A DNA stretch of 64,000 bases, taken from contig NZ_BMTQ01000024.1 in NCBI RefSeq assembly GCF_014649755.1, positions 16,341-80,340 on the forward strand, read 5' to 3'. The translations under genes and the position numbers were made by a program. A model generated the notes under the pieces. The model ran no database searches and was not told the origin of the DNA. It saw only the letters and a program-made list of their open reading frames with translations. The DNA comes from Streptomyces litmocidini (GTDB taxonomy: Bacteria; Actinomycetota; Actinomycetes; Streptomycetales; Streptomycetaceae). Shown piece by piece: positions 57,222 through 64,000 of the stretch. Position 1 is the first letter of the stretch; each line of letters begins with the position of its first letter.

Positions 57222-57607
57222 GCACCGACACCACCGCCTCGGTGTCCACGCACATCCTGGACACCAGCATCGGCCGCCCGGCCGAGGGCGTGGCCATCAC
57301 GCTCGCGGCCCGCAGCGGCTCCGACGCGCAGTGGGTCACGCTCGGCGGCTCCGCCACCGACGCGGACGGGCGCTGCAAGGACCTGCCGGCGCTGCCGGAA
57401 GAAACCACTCACGTGCGTCTCGACTTCGAGACCGAGACGTACTTCGCCAAGAAGCAAGCCGAGGCGCAGCAGGACGCCCCCCGCGTAAGGGACAGCGGTG
57501 CGTTCTTCCCGGAGGTGGCGATCACGTTCGCCGTCAAGCCGGGCGAGCACTATCACGTACCGCTGCTGCTCAACCCGTTCGGCTACTCCGTTTACCGAGG
57601 GAGCTAG
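57218..57607 (+). CDS. uraH: 5-hydroxyisourate hydrolase
   Basis: 129 aa transthyretin-like protein. N-terminal STHILDTSIGRPAEGV and the C-terminal YRGS tetrapeptide are diagnostic, with HYHVPLLLNPFGYS before it. Converts 5-hydroxyisourate to OHCU. It has a roughly 8-residue polar insert (KKQAEAQQDAPRVRD) between strands that is longer than in E. coli HiuH. Coupled to uraD by ATGA overlap and 5 bp ahead of uricase. Confidence 0.96.
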   Translation: MSTDTTASVSTHILDTSIGRPAEGVAITLAARSGSDAQWVTLGGSATDADGRCKDLPALPEETTHVRLDFETETYFAKKQAEAQQDAPRVRDSGAFFPEVAITFAVKPGEHYHVPLLLNPFGYSVYRGS

Positions 57608-57612
57608 CAGAC

Positions 57613-58536
57613 ATGCCCACGATTCTCGGCCAGAACCAGTACGGCAAAGCAGAGAACCGCGTCGTCAAGATCACGCGGGACGGCGCCACCCACCACATCA
57701 AGGACCTGAACGTCTCCGTCGCCCTCTCCGGCGACCTCGACGACGTCCACCTCACCGGCTCCAACGCCCACTGCCTCCCCACCGACACGACGAAGAACAC
57801 CGTCTTCGCGTTCGCCAAGGAGTACGGCATCGAGTCCGCCGAGCAGTTCGGCATCCACCTCGCCCGCCACTTCGTGACGAGCCAGGAGCCGATCAAGAAG
57901 GCGCGCATCCGGATCGAGGAGTACGCCTGGGAGCGCATCGCCTCCTCCGACGCCAACTCCAAGTTCATCGGCGCCGACGAGGTCAACCACTCCTTCGCCC
58001 GCAAGGGCCAGGAGACCCGCGTCAGCCAGATCACCTACGACGGCGAGAAGTGGGAGGTCATCTCCGGCCTCAAGGACCTCGTCGTCATGAACTCCACCAA
58101 CTCGGAGTTCTGGGGCTACATCAAGGACAAGTACACGACGCTCCAGGAGGCGTACGACCGCATCCTGGCCACCCAGGTGTCCGGTCGCTGGCGGTTCAAC
58201 TGGACCGACGACGACCAGCGCATGCCCAACTGGGAGCGGTCCTACGAGCAGACCAGGAAGCACATGCTCGAGGCCTTCTCGGAGACGTACTCGTACTCCC
58301 TCCAGCAGACGCTGTACCAGATGGCCACGCGCATCATCAACCACCGCTCGGAGATCGACGAAGTCCGCTTCTCGCTCCCGAACAAGCACCACTTCCTGGT
58401 GGACCTCGAGCCCTTCGGGCTGAAGAACGACAACGAGGTCTACTACGCCGCCGACCGCATGTACGGCCTCATCGAGGCCACCGTCCTCCGCGACGGAGCC
58501 ACGGCGCAGATCCCGGTCGACATGACCAACCTCTAA
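57613..58536 (+). CDS. uox: Urate oxidase (uricase)
   Basis: 307 aa, cofactor-free. Catalytic K12 (NQYGKAENRV) and T57 (LPTDTTKNTVF) are in place, as are VMNSTNSEFWGY and the C-terminal NDNEVYYAADRMYGLIEATV. Oxidises urate to 5-hydroxyisourate with release of hydrogen peroxide. Third gene of the operon; a GC-rich hairpin follows. Confidence 0.97.
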   Translation: MPTILGQNQYGKAENRVVKITRDGATHHIKDLNVSVALSGDLDDVHLTGSNAHCLPTDTTKNTVFAFAKEYGIESAEQFGIHLARHFVTSQEPIKKARIRIEEYAWERIASSDANSKFIGADEVNHSFARKGQETRVSQITYDGEKWEVISGLKDLVVMNSTNSEFWGYIKDKYTTLQEAYDRILATQVSGRWRFNWTDDDQRMPNWERSYEQTRKHMLEAFSETYSYSLQQTLYQMATRIINHRSEIDEVRFSLPNKHHFLVDLEPFGLKNDNEVYYAADRMYGLIEATVLRDGATAQIPVDMTNL

Positions 58537-58552
58537 GCGGCATCTGAGTGAC

Positions 58553-58584
58553 GGCCCCCGCCCGCCCGCAGTCGGGCGGGGGCC
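58553..58584 (+). terminator. Hairpin after uricase
   Basis: GGCCCCCGCCCG (58553-58564) pairs with CGGGCGGGGGCC (58573-58584), a 12-bp stem with an 8-nt loop, between uricase and the first permease. Confidence 0.8.
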
Positions 58585-58606
58585 GCGCCAGACCGGAGGG
58601 AATCTC

Positions 58607-60025
58607 ATGGCACAGCCTGCAAAGGGGCCGGCAACCGCCGAAGGCCCGTGTTCCACCCCTCCGTCCACCCCGGGAACGGCCTCGGCCGAATGCCACCCGG
58701 TGGACGAGAAGCTCCCCGCCTCGCGGCTCGTCCCCGCGGCACTCCAGCACATCGCCGCCATGTACGCCGGCGTCGTCACCCCTCCGCTCATCATCGGCCA
58801 GGCCGTCGGCCTGGACGCCGCAGGCATGACACGGCTCATCGCGGCCAGCCTGCTCATCGCCGGATGCGCGACCATCCTGCAGACCCTCGGCCTCGGACGC
58901 TTCGCCGGCAACCGGCTCCCGTTCGTCAACGCCGCCTCGTCCGCCGGCATCGCCCCGATGCTCGCCATCGCCGAGACCAGCGCCCCCGGACACCAGCTCC
59001 CCGCCATCTACGGCGCGGTGATGGTCGCCGGAGTCTTCTGCCTCGCCGTCGGGCCCTTCTTCGGCAGGCTCCTGCGCTTCTTCCCGCCGCTCGTCACCGG
59101 CGTCGTCATCACCCTGATCGGCGTCACCCTGATGCCGGTGCCCGTCAGCTGGGCCCAGGGCGGCGACAAGACCGCCGCCGACTTCGGCGCCATGAAGTAC
59201 CTGGCCCTCGCCGGCTTCACCCTCGTCGTCGTCCTGCTCTTCCAGCGCTTCGGCAGGGGCTTCGTCAAGCAGATCGCCCTGCTGCTCGGCCTGCTCATCG
59301 GCACCCTCGCCGCGATCCCCTTCGGGATGGCCGACTTCAGCGCCCTGCGCGAGGCCCCCGTCGCGGCCCTGCCCGCCCCCTTCGCCTTCGGCGCCCCCGA
59401 GTTCCAGCCCGCCGCGATCCTCTCCCTGTGCATCGTGATGCTGGTCCTCATGACCGAGTCCAGCGCCGGCATGCTCGCCCTCGGCGAGATCTGCGAGCGC
59501 CGCAGCGACGGGAGGACCATCACCCGCGGCCTGCGCACCGACGGCATCGCCACCCTGCTCGGCCCCGTCTTCGGCGGCTTCCCGACCTCCGCCTTCGCGC
59601 AGAACGTCGGCGTCGTCTCGCTGACCCGGGTCCGCTCCCGGTACGTGGTCGCCGTCGCCGGCGGCGCCCTCCTCGTCCTCGGCGCCTTCCCCGTCCTCGG
59701 CGCGGTCGTCTCCATGGTCCCGATGCCCGTCCTCGGCGGCGCCGGCATCGTCCTCTTCGGCTCGATCGCGGTCAGCGGCATCCGCACCCTGTCCGAGGCC
59801 GGACTCGACGACAGCTCCAACATCATCCTGGTGGCCGTCGCGCTCGGAGCGGGCATCATCCCGCTCGCCGCTCCCACCTTCTACGCCGGCTTCCCCGCCT
59901 GGGCGCAGACGGTCCTCGGCTCCGGCATCAGCGCGGGCGCGCTCGTGGCCGTCCTGCTGAACCTGTTCTTCCACCATCTCGGCACCCGGAGCCGTCACGC
60001 GGCTCCGGCACTCAAATCCTCCTAG
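58607..60025 (+). CDS. Nucleobase:cation symporter-2 (uracil/xanthine permease), copy 1
   Basis: 472 aa, about 14 helices. The N-terminal HPVDEKLPASRLVPAALQHI and the central MTESSAGMLALGEICERRSD, then FGGFPTSAFAQNVGVVSLTR, are NCS2/NAT signatures of xanthine and urate permeases. CCGGAGGG precedes the ATG. Neighbouring uricase and a deaminase make urate or xanthine the likely cargo. Clearly paralogous to the permease at 61755. Confidence 0.93.
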   Translation: MAQPAKGPATAEGPCSTPPSTPGTASAECHPVDEKLPASRLVPAALQHIAAMYAGVVTPPLIIGQAVGLDAAGMTRLIAASLLIAGCATILQTLGLGRFAGNRLPFVNAASSAGIAPMLAIAETSAPGHQLPAIYGAVMVAGVFCLAVGPFFGRLLRFFPPLVTGVVITLIGVTLMPVPVSWAQGGDKTAADFGAMKYLALAGFTLVVVLLFQRFGRGFVKQIALLLGLLIGTLAAIPFGMADFSALREAPVAALPAPFAFGAPEFQPAAILSLCIVMLVLMTESSAGMLALGEICERRSDGRTITRGLRTDGIATLLGPVFGGFPTSAFAQNVGVVSLTRVRSRYVVAVAGGALLVLGAFPVLGAVVSMVPMPVLGGAGIVLFGSIAVSGIRTLSEAGLDDSSNIILVAVALGAGIIPLAAPTFYAGFPAWAQTVLGSGISAGALVAVLLNLFFHHLGTRSRHAAPALKSS

Positions 60026-60073
60026 GGTCCTGCCGTGCCCGAACCATCCCCGAGGAATGAAGGAAGCACCGCC

Positions 60074-61462
60074 ATGGCAGCACCTTCGGCAGCCCAGCGC
60101 ATCGTCATCGAGAACGCGGCGATCGCGACCGTCGACGCGAACGACACCGAGTACGCCTCCGGGTACCTCGTCGTCGCCGACAACAAGATCGAGTCCATCG
60201 GCGCCGGCAAGGCGCCCGAGGGCCTGGAGAACGTGGTCCGCCGGATCGACGCCACCGGCCACCTGGTGACGCCCGGTCTGGTCAACACCCACCACCACTT
60301 CTACCAGTGGATCACCCGGGGCCTGGCCACCGACCACAACCTCTTCAACTGGCTGGTCGCGCTCTACCCGACGTGGTCCCGGATCGACGAGTCGATGGTG
60401 CGCGTGGCCGCCCAGGGCTCCCTGGCGATGATGGCCCGCGGCGGTGTCACCACGGCCATGGACCACCACTACGTCTACCCGCAGGGCTCCGGCGACCTGT
60501 CCGGCGCCATCATCGGCGCGGCCTCCGACATGGGCGTCCGCTTCACCCTGGCCCGCGGCTCCATGGACCGCAGCGAGAAGGACGGCGGCCTGCCGCCGGA
60601 CTTCGCCGTCGAGACCACCGAGGGCGCGCTCGCCGCGACCGAGGAGACCGTGCGGAAGTACCACGACGCCTCCTTCGACGCGATGACCCAGGTCGCCGTC
60701 GCCCCCTGCTCGCCCTTCTCCATCTCCACCGAGCTGCTCCGCGAGGGCGCCGCGCTCGGCCGCCGCCTCGGCGTGCGCATGCACACCCACGGCTCGGAGA
60801 CCGTGGAGGAGGAGAAGTTCTGCCACGAGCTCTTCGGCATGGGCCCGACCGACTACTTCGAGTCGACCGGCTTCCTCGGCGAGGACGTGTGGATGGCGCA
60901 CTGCGTCCACATGAACGACTCCGACATCGAGGCCTTCGCCCGCACCAAGACCGGTGTGGCGCACTGCCCCTCCTCCAACGCGCGCCTCGCCGCCGGCATC
61001 GCCCGCGTACCGGACATGCTCAAGGCGGGCGTCCCCGTCGGCCTCGGCGTCGACGGCACCGCCTCCAACGAGTCCGGCGAGCTCCACACCGAGCTGCGCA
61101 ACGCGCTCCTCATCAACCGCCTCGGCGCCCACCGCGAGGCCGCGCTCAACGCCCGCCAGGCCCTGCGCCTCGGTACCTACGGCGGCGCCCAGGTCCTCGG
61201 CCGCGCCGACAACATCGGCTCGCTGGAGGCCGGCAAGCTCGCCGACTTCGTCCTCTGGAAGATCGACGGCCTCGGCCACTCCTCGATCGCCGACCCGGTC
61301 ACCGCCATCGTCTTCGGCGCGGCGGCCCCGGTCACCGCCTCCTTCGTCAACGGCAGGCAGATCGTCGAGAACAACCGACTGCTGTTCGCCGACGAGGAGC
61401 AGATCGCGCGCGACGCGCGCGCGGAGGCGCAGCGCCTGGCCCGGATCACGGCCCAGAGCTGA
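60074..61462 (+). CDS. 8-oxoguanine deaminase (amidohydrolase family)
   Basis: 462 aa from ATG with AAGGAA upstream. Metal ligands: TPGLVNTHHHFYQWITRGLA (HxH), HTHGSETVEEEKFCHELFGM, HCVHMNDSDIE and GLGVDGTASNESGEL (Asp). The pattern matches 8-oxoguanine/guanine-type deaminases (TrzN/AtzA relatives), which convert 8-oxoguanine to urate. That product would feed directly into uricase, suiting its place between the two permeases. Guanine or another aminopurine remains possible as substrate. Confidence 0.88.
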   Translation: MAAPSAAQRIVIENAAIATVDANDTEYASGYLVVADNKIESIGAGKAPEGLENVVRRIDATGHLVTPGLVNTHHHFYQWITRGLATDHNLFNWLVALYPTWSRIDESMVRVAAQGSLAMMARGGVTTAMDHHYVYPQGSGDLSGAIIGAASDMGVRFTLARGSMDRSEKDGGLPPDFAVETTEGALAATEETVRKYHDASFDAMTQVAVAPCSPFSISTELLREGAALGRRLGVRMHTHGSETVEEEKFCHELFGMGPTDYFESTGFLGEDVWMAHCVHMNDSDIEAFARTKTGVAHCPSSNARLAAGIARVPDMLKAGVPVGLGVDGTASNESGELHTELRNALLINRLGAHREAALNARQALRLGTYGGAQVLGRADNIGSLEAGKLADFVLWKIDGLGHSSIADPVTAIVFGAAAPVTASFVNGRQIVENNRLLFADEEQIARDARAEAQRLARITAQS

Positions 61463-61507
61463 CCCTCCCCATGGAGTCCGACCGAGGGGGACGGCCCTCG
61501 GTCGGTC

Positions 61508-61582
61508 GCCGCGGACCCGAGCGGGGTCCGCGGCAGCCCGACCGGGTGGTGCCGTACGCACACGTCGTACGGCACCACCCGG
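61508..61582 (+). terminator. Two tandem hairpins after the deaminase gene
   Basis: GCCGCGGACCC (61508-61518) pairs with GGGTCCGCGGC (61524-61534). Then CCGGGTGGTGCCGTACG (61542-61558) pairs perfectly with CGTACGGCACCACCCGG (61566-61582), a 17-bp stem with a 7-nt loop. Confidence 0.85.
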
Positions 61583-61754
61583 GACGGTGAAACGTGCCCG
61601 CACCCCCACACCGGGCACCCGTCCCCGTGCCGCACCCCCTCCGCGGTACCGCTCCACCCCGCAACGAGCCGCACCTCCTGCACTTCGCACCGCATCGCAC
61701 CACCTCCCTGAACCCCTCGTCGCCGCCGACGTGTAACCGACCGGAGGAACCGCC
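61583..61754. promoter_or_regulatory. C-rich leader region of the second permease
   Basis: About 170 bp without a gene, rich in GCACC words. I cannot fix a promoter. CCGGAGGAACC before 61755 is the ribosome site. Confidence 0.4.
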
Positions 61755-63203
61755 GTGGCCGCCAAGCCCCAGGTTCGCAATGCACCAGACGCAGGCCCCG
61801 CCCCCGAAGACCGCGAGAAGCATCCGGTCGACGAGACGTTGCCCCCACTCAAGATGCTCACCAGCGGCCTCCAGCACGTCGCCGCCATGTACGCGGGCGT
61901 CGTCGCCCCGCCCCTGATCGTCGGAGCGGCCGTCGGCCTCTCCGGCACCGAGCTCACCTTCCTCACCGGCGCCAGCCTCTTCACCGCCGGCCTCGCCACC
62001 TTCCTGCAGACGCTCGGCGTCTGGAAGATCGGCGCCAAGCTGCCGTTCGTCAACGGCGTCACCTTCGCCGGTGTCGCGCCGATGCTGGCGATCGTCGACA
62101 CCACCCGGGACAAGGCCGACGCGCTCCCCGTGATCTTCGGCGCGATCATCGTCGCCGGACTCCTCGGCTTCGCCGCCGCCCCCTTCTTCTCCCGGCTCGT
62201 GCGGTTCTTCCCGCCGGTCGTCACCGGCTCCGTGATCACCCTCATCGGTGTCTCCCTCCTCCCGGTCGCGTTCGGCTGGGCCCAGGGGCCCAACCCCAAG
62301 GCCGAGGACTACGGCTCGACCACGTACCTCTCGCTCGCCGGCATCACGCTCGTCGTGGTCCTGCTGCTGCGCCGCTTCACCCGCGGCTTCCTCAAGCAGG
62401 TCGCGGTCCTGGTCGGCCTCGTCCTCGGCACGCTCATCGCCATACCCTTCGGCGTCACCGACTTCAGCCCCGTGAAGGAGGCCGACATCGTCGGCTTCCC
62501 GACCCCCTTCCACTTCGGCGCCCCGCAGTTCGCCCTCGCCGCGATCATCTCCATGTGCGTGGTCATGCTCGTCTCCATGACCGAGTCGACCGCCGACATG
62601 CTGGCGCTCGGCGAGATCGTCGAGCGGCCCGCCGACGAGAAGACCATCGCGGCCGGACTGCGCGCCGACACCCTCGGCTCCGCGCTCAGCCCGCTCTTCA
62701 ACGGCTTCATGTGCAGCGCCTTCGCGCAGAACATCGGCCTGGTCGCCATGACCAGGATCCGCAGCCGCTTCGTCGTGGCCTGCGGCGGTGGCTTCCTGGT
62801 CCTCATGGGCCTCTCGCCGGTCGCCGCCTCGCTCATCTCGGTCGTGCCCCGGCCGGTCCTCGGCGGCGCGGGCGTCGTCCTCTTCGGCTCGGTCGCCGCC
62901 AGCGGCATCCAGACCCTGGTCAAGGCCGGCCTGGAGAAGGACAACAACGTGCTGATCGTGGCCGTGTCGCTGGCCGTCGGCATCATCCCGATCACGAAGC
63001 CGGACTTCTACCACGCCTTCCCGGAGACCGCGCAGATCATCCTGGACTCCGGCATCTCGACCGGCTGCGTGGCCGCCGTCCTCCTCAACGTGGTCTTCAA
63101 CCACCTGGGCCGGGGCCGCGACGCCGACGAGGTCACCGCGCCCATGGAGCCCGGCGAGGAGATCTCCGGCAGCCGCACCGCGAAGGCGGCGCACGTCCAC
63201 TGA
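61755..63203 (+). CDS. Nucleobase:cation symporter-2 (uracil/xanthine permease), copy 2
   Basis: 482 aa from GTG. Same NCS2 architecture as copy 1: HPVDETLPPLKMLTSGLQHV at the start, MTESTADMLALGEIVERPAD and FNGFMCSAFAQNIGLVAMTR centrally. Conserved residue differences between the two copies (for example SSAGML versus STADML) suggest different purine preference. Preceded by two hairpins, so likely a separate transcript, possibly shared with the racemase-fold gene behind it. Confidence 0.93.
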   Translation: MAAKPQVRNAPDAGPAPEDREKHPVDETLPPLKMLTSGLQHVAAMYAGVVAPPLIVGAAVGLSGTELTFLTGASLFTAGLATFLQTLGVWKIGAKLPFVNGVTFAGVAPMLAIVDTTRDKADALPVIFGAIIVAGLLGFAAAPFFSRLVRFFPPVVTGSVITLIGVSLLPVAFGWAQGPNPKAEDYGSTTYLSLAGITLVVVLLLRRFTRGFLKQVAVLVGLVLGTLIAIPFGVTDFSPVKEADIVGFPTPFHFGAPQFALAAIISMCVVMLVSMTESTADMLALGEIVERPADEKTIAAGLRADTLGSALSPLFNGFMCSAFAQNIGLVAMTRIRSRFVVACGGGFLVLMGLSPVAASLISVVPRPVLGGAGVVLFGSVAASGIQTLVKAGLEKDNNVLIVAVSLAVGIIPITKPDFYHAFPETAQIILDSGISTGCVAAVLLNVVFNHLGRGRDADEVTAPMEPGEEISGSRTAKAAHVH

Positions 63204-63262
63204 ACCCGCTCCTCGTCCCCCCGCCCGCCCCGGCCCCCGCGCACGCCGCGGGGCCCGGGGCG

Positions 63263-63919
63263 GTGGTGCTGGTCAACCCCAACACCTCCACCGCCACGAC
63301 CGCGATGATGACCGCCATCGCCCGGCGCGCCCTCGGCCCCGCCCGACCTGTCCGGGGCGTGACCGTCGCCCGGGGGCCGCGCATGCTCACCGACCCGGAG
63401 GCACTGAGGGCCGCCGCGCCCGAGGTCCTCGCGGCGGGCCTCCGTGCCACGGCCCGGGGCGACTGCGCCGCCCTCCTCGTCGCCGCCTTCGGGGACCCGG
63501 GCCTCGCGCGGCTGCGCGAGGCGGCCGCCCCGTCCGGGGTCCCGGTGGTCGGCCTCGGCGAGGCGGCGCTCCTGGAAGCGGCCGCCGGAGGGACGCCCTT
63601 CGGGATCGCCACCACCACCCCGCTCCTCGCCGACGCCATCCACGCGCGCGTGACCGCCCTCGGCCTCGCCGACCGGTACACCGGCCTCCGGCTCACCGCC
63701 GGCGCCCCCGAGCGCCTCTCCGCCGATCCGGTGCTCCTCCTCGACCGGCTGGAGCGCGCCGTCCGGGCCTGTGCCGAACGGGACGGGGCCCGCGCCGTCG
63801 TCATCGGCGGCGGACCGCTCGGCGAGGCCGCCGAGGAACTCCACGCCCGCTGCGCGGTCCGCGTCGTGGCCCCGATCCCGGCGGCCTGCCGGGCGATCGC
63901 CCACCTGCTGACGGCGTGA
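63263..63919 (+). CDS. Asp/Glu/hydantoin-racemase-fold protein lacking both catalytic cysteines
   Basis: 218 aa from GTG; the family-typical VVLVNPNTSTATTAMMTAIA sits right at this start. It resembles hydantoin/allantoin racemases, and allantoin is the product of the upstream uric-acid genes. But where the family has ACFGDPG this reads LVAAFGDPGLARLREA, and where it has GCAGM this reads VVIGGGPLGEAAEEL. With neither cysteine, ordinary two-base racemisation should fail. Earlier in-frame sequence (Pro/Ala-rich) has only a CTG. Confidence 0.75.
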   Translation: MVLVNPNTSTATTAMMTAIARRALGPARPVRGVTVARGPRMLTDPEALRAAAPEVLAAGLRATARGDCAALLVAAFGDPGLARLREAAAPSGVPVVGLGEAALLEAAAGGTPFGIATTTPLLADAIHARVTALGLADRYTGLRLTAGAPERLSADPVLLLDRLERAVRACAERDGARAVVIGGGPLGEAAEELHARCAVRVVAPIPAACRAIAHLLTA

Positions 63920-64000
63920 CGGCTGCTGAGGGCACCCACCCTGACGGCGTGACGGCCGGCGAGGGCACCCGCCTTGACGGCGTGACGGCCGGCGAGGGCA
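63910..64000. repeat. 33-bp tandem repeat running off the window end
   Basis: Units start at 63910, 63943 and 63976, beginning TGACGGCGTGACGGC and ending GAGGGCACC plus a variable CRCCY. The first unit overlaps the end of the racemase-fold gene (LLTA-stop). The array is truncated by the window edge. Confidence 0.85.

Noticed and set aside
58469..62299. 1276-codon minus-strand frame opposite the permeases and deaminase
   Set aside because: Same composition artefact; the plus-strand genes have complete catalytic and membrane motifs.
63200..63262. CTG start for the racemase-fold gene coupled to the permease stop
   Set aside because: It would add a Pro/Ala-rich stretch before the family-typical VLVNPNTS start; GTG 63263 fits the family better.

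Overview
The window is about 64 kb of very GC-rich DNA with strong third-position G/C bias, frequent GTG starts, dense LysR/TetR/Lrp/LuxR regulators and pathway types typical of Streptomyces or a close streptomycete relative. Genus is an inference from codon use, gene families and synteny-like grouping. No rRNA, tRNA, CRISPR array, transposase or phage gene was recognised.

Left part (1-22 kb): a LysR regulator with a repetitive tail; an Lrp regulator divergent from an MFS/M20-peptidase operon; a divergent alkane hydroxylase (alkB)/TetR pair with a dyad operator; a cold-shock-like protein; a decay zone with ArsR-like and LysR-like remnants (7.6-9.1 kb) around a small NTF2-like gene; a secreted histidine phosphatase; a glyoxalase-fold protein; a 1397-aa nitrate reductase fused to its own flavodoxin/FNR reductase; an APC permease; an ECF sigma factor fused to a membrane segment and an extracellular CAP domain; a methyltransferase; and a lipid kinase.

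Centre (22.1-34 kb): the most unusual region, a compact collinear operon behind a LuxR regulator and a candidate 63-aa peptide. It encodes a PLP threonine/cysteate-synthase-like enzyme, a ThDP enzyme lacking the canonical catalytic glutamate, two ATP-grasp ligases, a DUF1015 (serine-kinase-like) protein, an FAH-fold enzyme, a small DUF6917-like protein, an MFS exporter and a HAD phosphatase. It reads like a small-molecule (amino-acid or peptide) biosynthetic cluster that I cannot assign to a known product. An array of seven ACGTRCGACG motifs spaced about 34 bp apart lies before the last ATP-grasp gene.

34-47.7 kb: MBL hydrolase, GlxA/AraC regulator, Asp/Glu racemase, an in-frame chimera of a PucR regulator N-terminus and an enolase-superfamily C-terminus (apparent deletion scar), CorA, an AlkZ-like HTH protein, a GAF-LuxR regulator divergent from two acyl-CoA synthetases, a GNAT, a TIGR04222 membrane protein, and a zinc-ribbon protein with a decapeptide-repeat linker and a degenerate Mrr-like domain.

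Right part (47.7-64 kb): a purine-to-glycerate catabolic region. 8-oxoguanine deaminase, two nucleobase permeases, uricase, HIU hydrolase and OHCU decarboxylase take purines to allantoin; glyoxylate carboligase, hydroxypyruvate isomerase and tartronate semialdehyde reductase handle glyoxylate; catalase can remove uricase peroxide. Two conserved operator types split the region: TTCCG-type dyads before gcl and hyi, and a TCAACA/TGTTGA dyad before katA and uraD. The window ends in a 33-bp tandem repeat next to a racemase-fold protein that lacks both catalytic cysteines.
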